Assembly (NCBI RefSeq): GCF_002135205.1
Contig: NZ_NEFZ01000004.1
Span: 310,001 to 374,000, forward strand
Length of the DNA: 64,000 bases
Direction of reading: 5' to 3'
Origin: Acinetobacter sp. ANC 4204
GTDB taxonomy: Bacteria; Pseudomonadota; Gammaproteobacteria; Pseudomonadales; Moraxellaceae
In this document: positions 14,848 through 23,343 of the stretch, one piece after another
Layout: every line of letters starts with the position of its first letter
How positions within the stretch are numbered: position 1 is the first letter of the stretch
Program-made: the position numbers and the translations under genes
The notes under the pieces: generated by a model
What the model was told of the DNA's origin: nothing
The model's input: the letters and a program-made list of their open reading frames with translations, nothing else
Database searches by the model: none

Positions 14848-15115
14848 TGCATTCACCCTTTGCTTTTCGTAGCGCAATTTGATGTAGTTGATCTGCACGC
14901 TGATCTTCTTTTTTCTTGTAATGCCAGTTAATTAAGAAACTTAAAAAACTGACCAATAAGCCACCTAAACCAATGCAAACACCAAGGACTGTCATTGGAT
15001 CAAGACCTGCTAACCACCCAACAAATGAAACCCCACCCCCAGCAACTGCAGTTTTTGAAGAAGCACTTGTGATTGCTGCACTTGCTTCAATTGCCGTTTG
15101 TGCATGATCTGCCAT
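14837..15115 (-). CDS. Holin
   Basis: 92 aa. Hydrophobic segments near residues 20-40 (VAGGGVSFVGWLAGL) and 41-65 (VLGVCIGLGGLLVSFLSFLI), then a charged tail (KKKEDQRADQLHQIALRKAKG), like lambda-type and 21-type holins. The stop overlaps the endolysin start. GGGGGGAGC before the ATG is a strong ribosome site. A close relative is at 50931. Confidence 0.82.
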   Translation of the reverse strand: MADHAQTAIEASAAITSASSKTAVAGGGVSFVGWLAGLDPMTVLGVCIGLGGLLVSFLSFLINWHYKKKEDQRADQLHQIALRKAKGECNVE

Positions 15116-15139
15116 GCTCCCCCCTTATTTTTGGTAATA

Positions 15140-15190
15140 AAAAACCCTGATCTAATTAAAGATCAGGGTCTATTGGGCTTTGTTGAGTGA
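15140..15190 (-). terminator. Late-operon terminator with CAACAAA box (copy 1)
   Basis: Minus strand: box TCACTCAACAAAGCCC (15175-15190) directly after the tail-fibre stop, then hairpin ACCCTGATCT/AGATCAGGGT (15144-15169) and a T6 run. Same box precedes terminators at 19496, 22954, 32221 and 37017. Confidence 0.85.
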
Positions 15191-15192
15191 TA

Positions 15193-17484
15193 TTAGAAAG
15201 CAGATGCGCCAACTTTAAGCCAACCAGCGCCATAAACAAAAATGTAAATATTGCCAGCAGAATAAATCATTTGACCGTGCCAACCTGGTGCAGACGTAGC
15301 ACTTGGTACTTGTGTTGCAATCATGGATGTGCCCTCTGATATTCCAGTGATTCGACAAGCATCACTGTTATAACTAAATAGCGAAATAGAGCCACCGTAA
15401 ATCAAATGTGTTGTTTCACCTGTAGGTGTAATCAATGTCATTCCATGTTCAAGTTTTACATTAAAGCCCTCGATAACAACTTTAAATTCTTTGCCGATAT
15501 GCCCCTGTACTTTGATTTTTTTAATAATGGAACCATCTGGAACAATTGCACGTGTTATTTGATAGAGAGAGCCAGATGATGGTGCTACATTTAAATCTAG
15601 CTCACCAGTCAAGCTATTGAATGTCGCTGAAGTTGAAAAGTTAAAACCATCTCGCACCAAAGCATTAGTTAAAATCATGTCAGAAGATACAATTACTTTT
15701 GTAAAATCATTTGTGATATATGAAGATGTGAATGCTGTTGTTGAAATATTCGCAACTTTAACTTTTCCTGCCACCTCAGCATCATTTTCAAAATGTACAA
15801 GCGGAGCTGTTTGAGTCAACCAAGGTAAAATATAGCCAATTTCTGTAAAAGCTGTAATTCTGCCACGATTATTTTTCTTGATACTCAATACAGGTAAGCT
15901 GTCATTCGGTGCAGTACCCGTTGTTTCAGCTTGTGTGATCGTTGTGCCACCACTCAGTGTGAAGCCCTGTACACCTGAAATTTCAATTAAGCCTGTAAAT
16001 TCTGAGTCAGCAACAACACGTGACTGAAGATCACAAGCATTGATATCTACGCGACTTATCCCCTCAATACTAAAGAATCGCTCACAGTTCATGTGAACGC
16101 CTGTAGTGCGAAGCAAAGGTGGGTAATAAGCTGTATTATCCAACTGATCTAAAACTTTAATGCCTGTTTTACCGAAGTACTCCCCGCCTTTAAAGTTAAA
16201 GCCTTCACATGCAAGTTGACCCTCATTAATCAGAGTGACTGCAGTATCATCAGCATGCAGAAAACAGTCATTGACTTGGTTACCCATCGCGTGGGCTTGT
16301 TCGTCGGAATTTTCAGAAGAGTTGGTAAGACAATCTTTTGCTTGAATCACACTATCTTTGATAATCGAATAATTTAAGCCGACCGCATCAATCCCTTTTG
16401 CAAAAATCAGATCATCTTTTTTATAAACATTGAAGTTTGAGAAACGCAGGCTTTTACCTAAGGTTGTACTTAAAAACTTAAACACAGAAACATTTGAGGC
16501 ATCTGCTTCAATCGGCCAATTTGGATAGAGTGATGCACCATTTCCGCTTATGTTTAAAGTATGATTGCCGAAATTTATATCAAAAACATCAACCGCATTA
16601 TCAACATTGATTTTGACATTCGTGCCAAAAACTAAAGCAGTGCTATCAGTTAAAGTTAAGTTAGCTGTTGTTTTTACGGAGTATGTATTATCAGGAATAA
16701 AAATGGTTCTGAGTTTATTTGTTAATTGCGCATGTGCTATTTCAATAGCTAAACCAAGGTCATTAACTTCACTATAGAATTTTAAGATATTTAGACTTTC
16801 ACTTCTAACAAGTGTATTAAACTCATCTTGATTTGAACCTGAGCTATCAACAATTGACTCTGCCAAGTTTCCAACCAATACCCACTCACTGATAGAGTCA
16901 TCATATTTGAAGTTAGCCACACCTTTTACATATACGGTTCTACCATCCCACGTCGATATAGAATCTAAATCCGAAATCGAGTCCACAGTGGTAATCGCTA
17001 AAGCGCTAACAGCACCATTTGCAATAGCTTCTTCAAGCATTGCATTAGTATTTTTCTCTAAGTTGCCTAGACTGTTGAAAAAATCGTCACGCGTTTCATC
17101 ATTTAGAGAATTGACATAAATACCAAGATTCTTGATATCTGTGTCGGTAAGCCAATTCGTTACCCCAAGTTCTTGTAGTTTTCGCCAAATCGTATCAAAG
17201 TCACTATCTACAGGTGCTGGACGAAAAGAATTATCGTAACTTTTGTAAGTTGTTGATCGCTTAGTTGGTGTATTGCGCTGTATTACGATCTTTGAATCTA
17301 TTACGGGTGCATTGATAAAGACCACTTTTTCATCTACCAAAGACCACGCCCCCACAACAGGCATTTCATCATTAACTTTGACAATCAAATGATCTGAGTC
17401 TTCACAATCAAAAGTGAGCGGAAATACCTTAGAGACCCCATTTCCGTCATATTCTATATATGGTGTTTGTTCAGGTACTGCCAT
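15193..17484 (-). CDS. Tail fibre/tailspike with T7 gp17-like N-terminus
   Basis: 763 aa. Residues 1-110 match the T7 tail-fibre attachment domain (YIEYDGNGVSKVFPLTFDCE, then VVFINAP, IQRNTPTKRST). Residues 230-600 read as short beta-rungs with repeated Asn/Asp/Gly and aromatic turns, consistent with a right-handed beta-helix such as capsule depolymerases carry (this fold call is inference). The C-terminus is compact and ends IYIFVYGAGWLKVGASAF. Such proteins bind and often digest capsule of a particular K type and so set host range. First gene downstream of terminase in the leftward late operon. Confidence 0.8.
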   Translation of the reverse strand: MAVPEQTPYIEYDGNGVSKVFPLTFDCEDSDHLIVKVNDEMPVVGAWSLVDEKVVFINAPVIDSKIVIQRNTPTKRSTTYKSYDNSFRPAPVDSDFDTIWRKLQELGVTNWLTDTDIKNLGIYVNSLNDETRDDFFNSLGNLEKNTNAMLEEAIANGAVSALAITTVDSISDLDSISTWDGRTVYVKGVANFKYDDSISEWVLVGNLAESIVDSSGSNQDEFNTLVRSESLNILKFYSEVNDLGLAIEIAHAQLTNKLRTIFIPDNTYSVKTTANLTLTDSTALVFGTNVKINVDNAVDVFDINFGNHTLNISGNGASLYPNWPIEADASNVSVFKFLSTTLGKSLRFSNFNVYKKDDLIFAKGIDAVGLNYSIIKDSVIQAKDCLTNSSENSDEQAHAMGNQVNDCFLHADDTAVTLINEGQLACEGFNFKGGEYFGKTGIKVLDQLDNTAYYPPLLRTTGVHMNCERFFSIEGISRVDINACDLQSRVVADSEFTGLIEISGVQGFTLSGGTTITQAETTGTAPNDSLPVLSIKKNNRGRITAFTEIGYILPWLTQTAPLVHFENDAEVAGKVKVANISTTAFTSSYITNDFTKVIVSSDMILTNALVRDGFNFSTSATFNSLTGELDLNVAPSSGSLYQITRAIVPDGSIIKKIKVQGHIGKEFKVVIEGFNVKLEHGMTLITPTGETTHLIYGGSISLFSYNSDACRITGISEGTSMIATQVPSATSAPGWHGQMIYSAGNIYIFVYGAGWLKVGASAF

Positions 17485-17493
17485 AGCTTACCC

Positions 17494-19182
17494 CTAATCG
17501 TTAAAATCTAAGGTGGCTTCTACAACACCACCGTCTGTTCTCCAATTAGGACGCTCATTCACTTCATTAGTTCTGTGTATTTTTCCGACTCGTTCAGGTT
17601 GATCGGTAATTGCGCCCGCTGCTGAGTCTAAGTAGTCATCAGGTTGACTTGAAACTGCTGGGTTCCATTCCCGCATTTGCTTTGCAACTGCCGAATCTTC
17701 TTCGTCACCATTTACACCAGTCCTAACCAAAACAGAGATATGAGCCCATAAAAGCCCAGACATTAATGGCCCCTCAAGGGCATCAAGAATCCGTTTGTTT
17801 TTATTCGATGTTGAGGGCCTTTCTTCTACACCACAACGTAACTTTCTCTTCTTCAAAGCTGCCTTGAGTGAAGATCCAGCAAAGCCACCAATACCATTGG
17901 TTTCTATCACGATCTTTGGAACATAGTATTTTTCAACAAGATCACAAAGTTGCCAAACTTGTCCCCCAACAATTTCACCATCATCATTAGTAACAATATC
18001 GGGACCAGTTAAAGCAATTGACCGATGCCAATACTTCGTCCCTAAGTCGTCATGTAAAAATAACGCAACAGAAGAAATATCCGATTTAAGCTTACCGCTA
18101 GATGGGTCCCATTTCGCTGACATACCCACGATACGGCGCTCCCCTAGCATCATGAGATATTGACCATTCGCACGTCTCAACACTGGCTCACAGTCATAGG
18201 CAAGGATTTTGTCAGGATCAAGACGAACATCACCAATTGGCTTGGCATGCATCTGATACTGTGAATCCCACTCGTTCAGGGTTTTACATTCTTCACGGCG
18301 AAATTCCATTTCTTCAGGCGTAAAGCGTTCTTCCCAAATTCCCTTAGAATAAAAATCGACAATGTAATTTGATTCTAAAAAGGTGACTTCCCAAGCATTA
18401 TTTAATTTTCTGCATTCGTAGTTTTCACCTTTTCTTAGGTATTTCGCACCTACACCAATGCCTGAAAATGCATGTATCGGTTCAAAATCAAGTAATACCT
18501 TTTGACCTTTGACGCTGTCCTCAACACGTTTTTCATTTTCAAACATTTTAAGAATCAGCTTACTAACTTTTCGCTGCTTCTTAATTTTTTCATAAAGTGA
18601 ATCATGGGTGTGCGGTGTACCGATCCAAAGACGCTTTGCACCAGGAATAGCAATATGCGTTTGCTCAGAAAGCTTTTTAGGTAGCTTCTCACGCTGTTCA
18701 GGATTTGCCGTGGTCTGTGGTGTCTCAACGTCATCGTTTTGAATGAAATGAGCACGATGCCCTGTAACACCTGACAAGATGCCTTTTGCTAGCATAGTGC
18801 CGTAACGAACGTCTGGCGTGCCTTCTACAAACCAGCGTTCAATCTCGCCTTGGCGAATAGCGACATTAGGATTACTAATACATAAAGGATGTCTCTCAAG
18901 AACATCACGTGTACCTTTTGAACACTTATAAGCATCCGCATCTGTGGTGCCTTGGTGCAAGATTTGAGTGTTAGGCCAGCAGTAAATCACCCACGCATTA
19001 AATACGTCCAATATGGACGATTTAGAGTGTCCACGCGGAAGCATGAGCAAGCCTGTACGCCCATTGAGATAAAACTCTTCAAGGAAAATACAGACTTGAA
19101 TATGAAAAGTGGGTATCTTCCAACCCTGTAGCTCAGCCCAAAGTAGGAAGAACGCTAAAAAGCTGATCTTCGGTTTAGTCAT
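17494..19182 (-). CDS. terL: Terminase large subunit (T7-like)
   Basis: 562 aa. ATPase Walker A LLMLPRGHSKSS near residue 50, Walker B region HFIQNDDVETP near residue 150, C-terminal nuclease acidic residues (IVIETNGIGG, DDYLDSAAGA). This is the DNA-packaging motor and headful or end-cutting nuclease. The start overlaps the small-subunit stop by one base. The gene order terL next to tail fibre and internal virion proteins fits T7-like podoviruses. Confidence 0.9.
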   Translation of the reverse strand: MTKPKISFLAFFLLWAELQGWKIPTFHIQVCIFLEEFYLNGRTGLLMLPRGHSKSSILDVFNAWVIYCWPNTQILHQGTTDADAYKCSKGTRDVLERHPLCISNPNVAIRQGEIERWFVEGTPDVRYGTMLAKGILSGVTGHRAHFIQNDDVETPQTTANPEQREKLPKKLSEQTHIAIPGAKRLWIGTPHTHDSLYEKIKKQRKVSKLILKMFENEKRVEDSVKGQKVLLDFEPIHAFSGIGVGAKYLRKGENYECRKLNNAWEVTFLESNYIVDFYSKGIWEERFTPEEMEFRREECKTLNEWDSQYQMHAKPIGDVRLDPDKILAYDCEPVLRRANGQYLMMLGERRIVGMSAKWDPSSGKLKSDISSVALFLHDDLGTKYWHRSIALTGPDIVTNDDGEIVGGQVWQLCDLVEKYYVPKIVIETNGIGGFAGSSLKAALKKRKLRCGVEERPSTSNKNKRILDALEGPLMSGLLWAHISVLVRTGVNGDEEDSAVAKQMREWNPAVSSQPDDYLDSAAGAITDQPERVGKIHRTNEVNERPNWRTDGGVVEATLDFND

Positions 19183-19490
19183 TAGCTCATACGCTGTTTA
19201 AGTTTCGCGGCATTAGCTTCAGCTTTTTTAATTAAATTTTGTTCGTACTTTTCCTGAGTTGCTTTTGTTGCACTAATTGGTGGAATTGCTCCTGATTTAA
19301 CATCAAGTACACGCTGAATTGTTGCAAGCACCCCTGCTTGATTCTTTATCATTCCATATAAGAATGCTTTGTCTCCACGTTCTTGCTTGGATTTCAGGCC
19401 AATATCCATTGCAACACAAGCTGTATCAATCATGTCATCTGCTATTTCCTCAGAAAGCAGTTTAATTCGTTCTACTTGATCATCACGCAT
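19182..19490 (-). CDS. Terminase small subunit candidate
   Basis: 102 aa from ATG 19490, chosen because GGGGGATTTTTT precedes it; a longer frame from 19586 runs through the preceding terminator. Helical and charged, with an acidic N-terminal half and a Lys-rich end (KKAEANAAKLKQRMS). Position directly before terL and size agree with a small terminase, which recognises packaging DNA. No motif proves it. Confidence 0.65.
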   Translation of the reverse strand: MRDDQVERIKLLSEEIADDMIDTACVAMDIGLKSKQERGDKAFLYGMIKNQAGVLATIQRVLDVKSGAIPPISATKATQEKYEQNLIKKAEANAAKLKQRMS

Positions 19491-19549
19491 AAAAAATCCC
19501 CCTGTATAAGTGATATATACAAGGGGATAAATTGTGGTTTGTTGGGTAA
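19491..19549 (-). terminator. Terminator/ribosome-site hairpin with CAACAAA box (copy 2)
   Basis: Minus strand: box TTACCCAACAAACCAC (19534-19549), then a hairpin between AATTTATCCCCTTGTATA and TATACAGGGGGAT (19496-19527), T6, and the ATG at 19490. The GGGGG of the 3' arm is also the ribosome site of the terminase small-subunit gene. Confidence 0.8.
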
Positions 19550-19551
19550 GT

Positions 19552-19764
19552 CTAGTTTGTTTTTTTCTTCTTGATTTTTTCGACAATTGTAAAAATAGGC
19601 CATAGGATAAAAGCAGATGTAGCTACAGCGAGAAAGTAATAAGTTAAAATTCTATTCACAATATAATCTTGATCACCACTTAGTAGCAGTAAAAATGCAA
19701 CTGGTGTGGCAAACAATGAATAAAGGTAAATTTTAAAGAATATCTCCCATATTTCTTTCATCAT
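19552..19764 (-). CDS. Small two-helix membrane protein
   Basis: 70 aa with two transmembrane helices (residues 10-30, FATPVAFLLLL; 40-60, YYFLAVATSAFILWPIF) and a lysine tail (EKIKKKKTN). The topology is holin-like, and T7 has its holin next to terminase, so it may be a second, T7-type holin. It overlaps the end of the large internal virion protein by 4 bp. Confidence 0.6.
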   Translation of the reverse strand: MMKEIWEIFFKIYLYSLFATPVAFLLLLSGDQDYIVNRILTYYFLAVATSAFILWPIFTIVEKIKKKKTN

Positions 19765-22700
19765 TCTACAACTCTCTCAAAATTAGGCGCTCTAGCCTCA
19801 TCAAAACCCGAACCCCAATTAAAATCTCCTAAAAAGCGTGTGCGATCTTGTTCACGCTCAGCTTTTCGTAAAAGCTTTTCTCGATAACCGGGTGCAATCA
19901 TATCTTGCATTTCATCAAAAATCATTCGGTTAGTCGCAGCTTTGGTGTACCAAAGGTTTTGGGCAGGGATTTTGTTTTTAAAAAGTTTGAAAGCTTCGTT
20001 TGCTGCATTCGTATCTTTACCCTCGTAATACTGAGTGAAGTTACCTACCGTTAAACCAAGTACAGCTTTGACATCTGAACCGAAAGGACCAACCATAAAA
20101 TCAGAAGCGCTACGCCCACTGGTGTCAGTACCCGCCACAAGGATATCGCCAAGGATTGATAAGCCACCACCTTGCACTGCTGATCGAGTTAGGAAGTTCA
20201 CTGTCTTTTGTGGGTCGTCACTATCCCACATCGTTTGTGGGTCATTACCATTTGCTAGTTCTTTAAGCTGGACAACCAAAGCACCTAACAATGTAGTCAT
20301 AGCAAAAATTGAAATCCCATAGCCCGCCTTGCTCATTTTAGTTGGTTGGCTCATTGCACGGCTACCATGGCGCATAAGAAATGCTGCTGGAAACGATTTA
20401 AACTGCAGCATGGATTTATATATTTCGCCCGGAACAGTTCCTTTCTTTTGCCCTGCACTCATGAACGTTCTTTCACGTAATCCAGCCTCAACAACTGCCA
20501 TGCCTTGTTCATCTAGTAAATGAGCTTGAAAGCTGGATGCAATCTCATCACGAATACGCTGTGCTAATGCTGCTTTTTCACCATCAATACTGCCAGCCAA
20601 ACGATTCATAACATGCTCACGCTTAGTTTGTCTTTCAGCTACTTTGGTTTGGTAATCTATAAACTCTGCATCCAAATCATTCACACGCCTATCAAGTTCT
20701 TTGAATTTTTGGTTAATTGCTTTATTTGAACCACTATCTGCTTTACGCATTTTTGCACGCAATTCAGTAATACGGCGTTCTGCATTTCCAAGGCGATAAC
20801 CCAGTGACTCAGCTTGATTCCCATATTGACGCGCATTTCGCTCAACGTTGCTACGCGTTGATTCGGATATTTTGTCAGAATGACGACCATCTTCTACTTG
20901 CTGTAAAAAATCCTGAATACGGTTTGCTTGCTTTTCGGTTTGTAGATACTTATTAATATCAGATTGAGCAGCCACAGCTTCCTTTTGCGCATCTATCAGG
21001 TCAATGCGATCTTGCAGTTCTTGCTTTTCAATTTGCGCTTGAGCATCCTTGCGATTGGCGTAATCTAAAAGCCGCTGCGACAATTGACGCTTAATATCAT
21101 CTACTTTCTGCACTCTATTAGCGATGCGTTGGTCATCAATTGCGTTCCGGCTATTTAGATCATTAATTTGTGAATTAATCTCTCCTACCACTCTCTTAAC
21201 ATCACCATCCATTGCTGCCAATAACTTTTCATCCGGAATTTCATAGATAGAACGTGCGGACATCAACTGATTGCCTTTGCGATCGACAACAGGTTCAGCC
21301 AAGCGCATAACGTCCCAAACACGCTCACTCAGTCCAGTTTTCTGCATGAGCTCTCTGTCTAACTCGCTCAACTCAGACCATGCTTTAGATCGGCTCAAAC
21401 GTCCGTATTTCTCCATAAGCATCTTAGTGAAACCAACTTTTGAAGCTGCTGTAAGTGCATTTAGACCAGACACACGCATAACTTGAGATGCTACGGCGCT
21501 CGATACACGTGCAAGTTTTTGGCTTTTTCCACTAACAGACGTTAGCCCATCATCCGACCAACGTGCGATTGAACCTAGCATTTCTTCTGTTGCTAAACCC
21601 AAGCTATGCGCAAGCTCTCGATCTTCTTTATTCTTAGGGTTTAGCTGACTGATCAACTCACCAAAGGTTTTACGGTAGGCAATACCATGAATAGACGCAG
21701 TTTTTGCAATCATGGCCTGATCAGTGAAGCTCGATAGAGTTGTACCACCAAGCATAGATGCTACGTTCATAGAGCGATATGCCAAGCCCAAATTGGCAAG
21801 TACTTCGCTTTCAGGTGTATTCGCCCCCATGAACTCATCAAACATGGTCTGTGCGCGTTTACGTGTTTTTCCTGTGGTGCTTGCATCTACACCTTTCAGC
21901 CAATCTTTCTGTTCTGCTGCATCCATGAGAATACGCATAGCATTCTTTGGATTACTCCCTAAATTTTCTACCAAGGCTATATCTTTAGAAAGGCCATTAA
22001 TATGCGCTTCTACAAGGTCAACAAAAGGCATACCGCCAAATTCGGCCTGATATTCAAGCCATGCATCTGCATCCTTAAAATGTAGTACCCCGCTTTCACT
22101 ATGTCGTGATGTAATTTTCGATGAAACACCTGCAGTCGATTGACGACCTACTTCAGTTTTGTTTGCACCATTACTGCTAAGTGTGTCGTATGAGTATTCG
22201 AGTAATTCTCGTATCTGCTGTTGTGAATAATACGAGCCATCATCATTTACATATTTTTCCGTATTGATTAATTGCTCAGCTTTCTTTACCCACGCTTCTT
22301 TCCCTGCTTTTACAATCTTCGCTAAGTCGTGTGTTTGCGGTAGGCCCCAGTCATCAAGCTTTCCGATATCACCGCCTGAGCGGTTGAATCGTTCTCGCAT
22401 ACCCTCAAAGACTTCGCCCATCTTGTCACTAATTTTTTTAGCAACAGGATCGCCAGTGTTGTCACCAAAACGCTCTCGCACAATATTTGTGACCATCTCC
22501 TTATCCGTGAATACACCCATTCCACCTTTTACATTGGTGTAAAAATCTACAAGCTCGCCACGGTAGATAGAAGCAATTGCACGTGATTTAGTGTCGATAG
22601 ATTGAACCCCCGACATATCTCCATGTGGTGCAACTATGCGGTCTACAACTTCACTCGATGAAAGTGTTGGATGATCCAAAGCGGCAAGGTTTTTACTTTG

Positions 22701-22946
22701 AGTGAGAATGTCCCGCGCCGCTATAGCATGCTTACGTTTGAGCTGATCCTGAATATCCTGAGCAACGAACTCACCTGCTTTGGTGAGCTTTTCTGCATCC
22801 GATAAATTGCGCCAATTATTAATATCCTTCTTGGCCAAAGACTTCATTGCGTCTTTAATGCGCTGTTCAATCTGCTGTGCTTCTTGCTGATTCAGGGATG
22901 CTTTACCAAGCGCTTTGGCTACAGCAGCCTTGCATTGTTCTTTCAT
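19761..22946 (-). CDS. Large internal virion (ejection) protein
   Basis: 1061 aa. Long helical regions with heptad-like stretches around residues 640-800 (QKEAVAAQSDINKYL, RRITELRAKMRKADS), and a hydrophobic patch near residue 925 (ISIFAMTTLLGALVVQL). Size, place between terminase and the transglycosylase-bearing protein, and lack of enzymatic motifs fit the T7 gp16 slot, i.e. a protein ejected ahead of DNA to form the trans-envelope channel. Starts with MKEQCKAAV right after a terminator hairpin. Confidence 0.7.
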   Translation of the reverse strand: MKEQCKAAVAKALGKASLNQQEAQQIEQRIKDAMKSLAKKDINNWRNLSDAEKLTKAGEFVAQDIQDQLKRKHAIAARDILTQSKNLAALDHPTLSSSEVVDRIVAPHGDMSGVQSIDTKSRAIASIYRGELVDFYTNVKGGMGVFTDKEMVTNIVRERFGDNTGDPVAKKISDKMGEVFEGMRERFNRSGGDIGKLDDWGLPQTHDLAKIVKAGKEAWVKKAEQLINTEKYVNDDGSYYSQQQIRELLEYSYDTLSSNGANKTEVGRQSTAGVSSKITSRHSESGVLHFKDADAWLEYQAEFGGMPFVDLVEAHINGLSKDIALVENLGSNPKNAMRILMDAAEQKDWLKGVDASTTGKTRKRAQTMFDEFMGANTPESEVLANLGLAYRSMNVASMLGGTTLSSFTDQAMIAKTASIHGIAYRKTFGELISQLNPKNKEDRELAHSLGLATEEMLGSIARWSDDGLTSVSGKSQKLARVSSAVASQVMRVSGLNALTAASKVGFTKMLMEKYGRLSRSKAWSELSELDRELMQKTGLSERVWDVMRLAEPVVDRKGNQLMSARSIYEIPDEKLLAAMDGDVKRVVGEINSQINDLNSRNAIDDQRIANRVQKVDDIKRQLSQRLLDYANRKDAQAQIEKQELQDRIDLIDAQKEAVAAQSDINKYLQTEKQANRIQDFLQQVEDGRHSDKISESTRSNVERNARQYGNQAESLGYRLGNAERRITELRAKMRKADSGSNKAINQKFKELDRRVNDLDAEFIDYQTKVAERQTKREHVMNRLAGSIDGEKAALAQRIRDEIASSFQAHLLDEQGMAVVEAGLRERTFMSAGQKKGTVPGEIYKSMLQFKSFPAAFLMRHGSRAMSQPTKMSKAGYGISIFAMTTLLGALVVQLKELANGNDPQTMWDSDDPQKTVNFLTRSAVQGGGLSILGDILVAGTDTSGRSASDFMVGPFGSDVKAVLGLTVGNFTQYYEGKDTNAANEAFKLFKNKIPAQNLWYTKAATNRMIFDEMQDMIAPGYREKLLRKAEREQDRTRFLGDFNWGSGFDEARAPNFERVVE

Positions 22947-23010
22947 AATAAAAATGCCCAGATATTTTCTATCATCTGAGCATCTTTTTAAATTAGGTTT
23001 GTTGAGTAAT
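22947..23010 (-). terminator. Terminator with CAACAAA box (copy 3)
   Basis: Minus strand: box ATTACTCAACAAACCT (22995-23010), then hairpin ATGCTCAGAT/ATCTGGGCAT (22954-22984), TTTTTATT, and the ATG at 22946 of the large internal virion gene. Confidence 0.8.
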
Positions 23011-23016
23011 GAGTTA

Positions 23017-23286
23017 TCAATCTGACTCTATAGGTCTACTCGAAACTGATGTTTCATACTCTACTAGGTACTGTTTGCCAGTATCATAAAGCTTGGCAAC
23101 ATCTAATAAAAAATCATCGAGAGGTGAAACAAATTTCTCTATTTCCCCAAAGTCTTTAAATCTTTTAGCATTGTCAGGACGGGAATCATAAAGCGTTGTA
23201 ATCATTGCATCGCCATTATTTATACCAATCACAAAATCTTCTTTTTCAGGGTGAATTAAAACAAACCCCAATAATTTTTTAGCCAT
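23017..23286 (-). CDS. Small virion-operon protein, function unknown
   Basis: 89 aa. Begins MAKKLLGFVLIHPEKEDFVIGIN and has an acidic middle. Two beta-type halves with no recognised motif. It lies between two internal virion genes and the copy-3 terminator, so it is made with the structural proteins. No signal peptide or membrane helix. Confidence 0.55.
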   Translation of the reverse strand: MAKKLLGFVLIHPEKEDFVIGINNGDAMITTLYDSRPDNAKRFKDFGEIEKFVSPLDDFLLDVAKLYDTGKQYLVEYETSVSSRPIESD

Positions 23287-23343
23287 CTATAAATCCTTAC
23301 TTTTCAATATTTATAATTTACATAAGCAAACCAATTAAACGAT

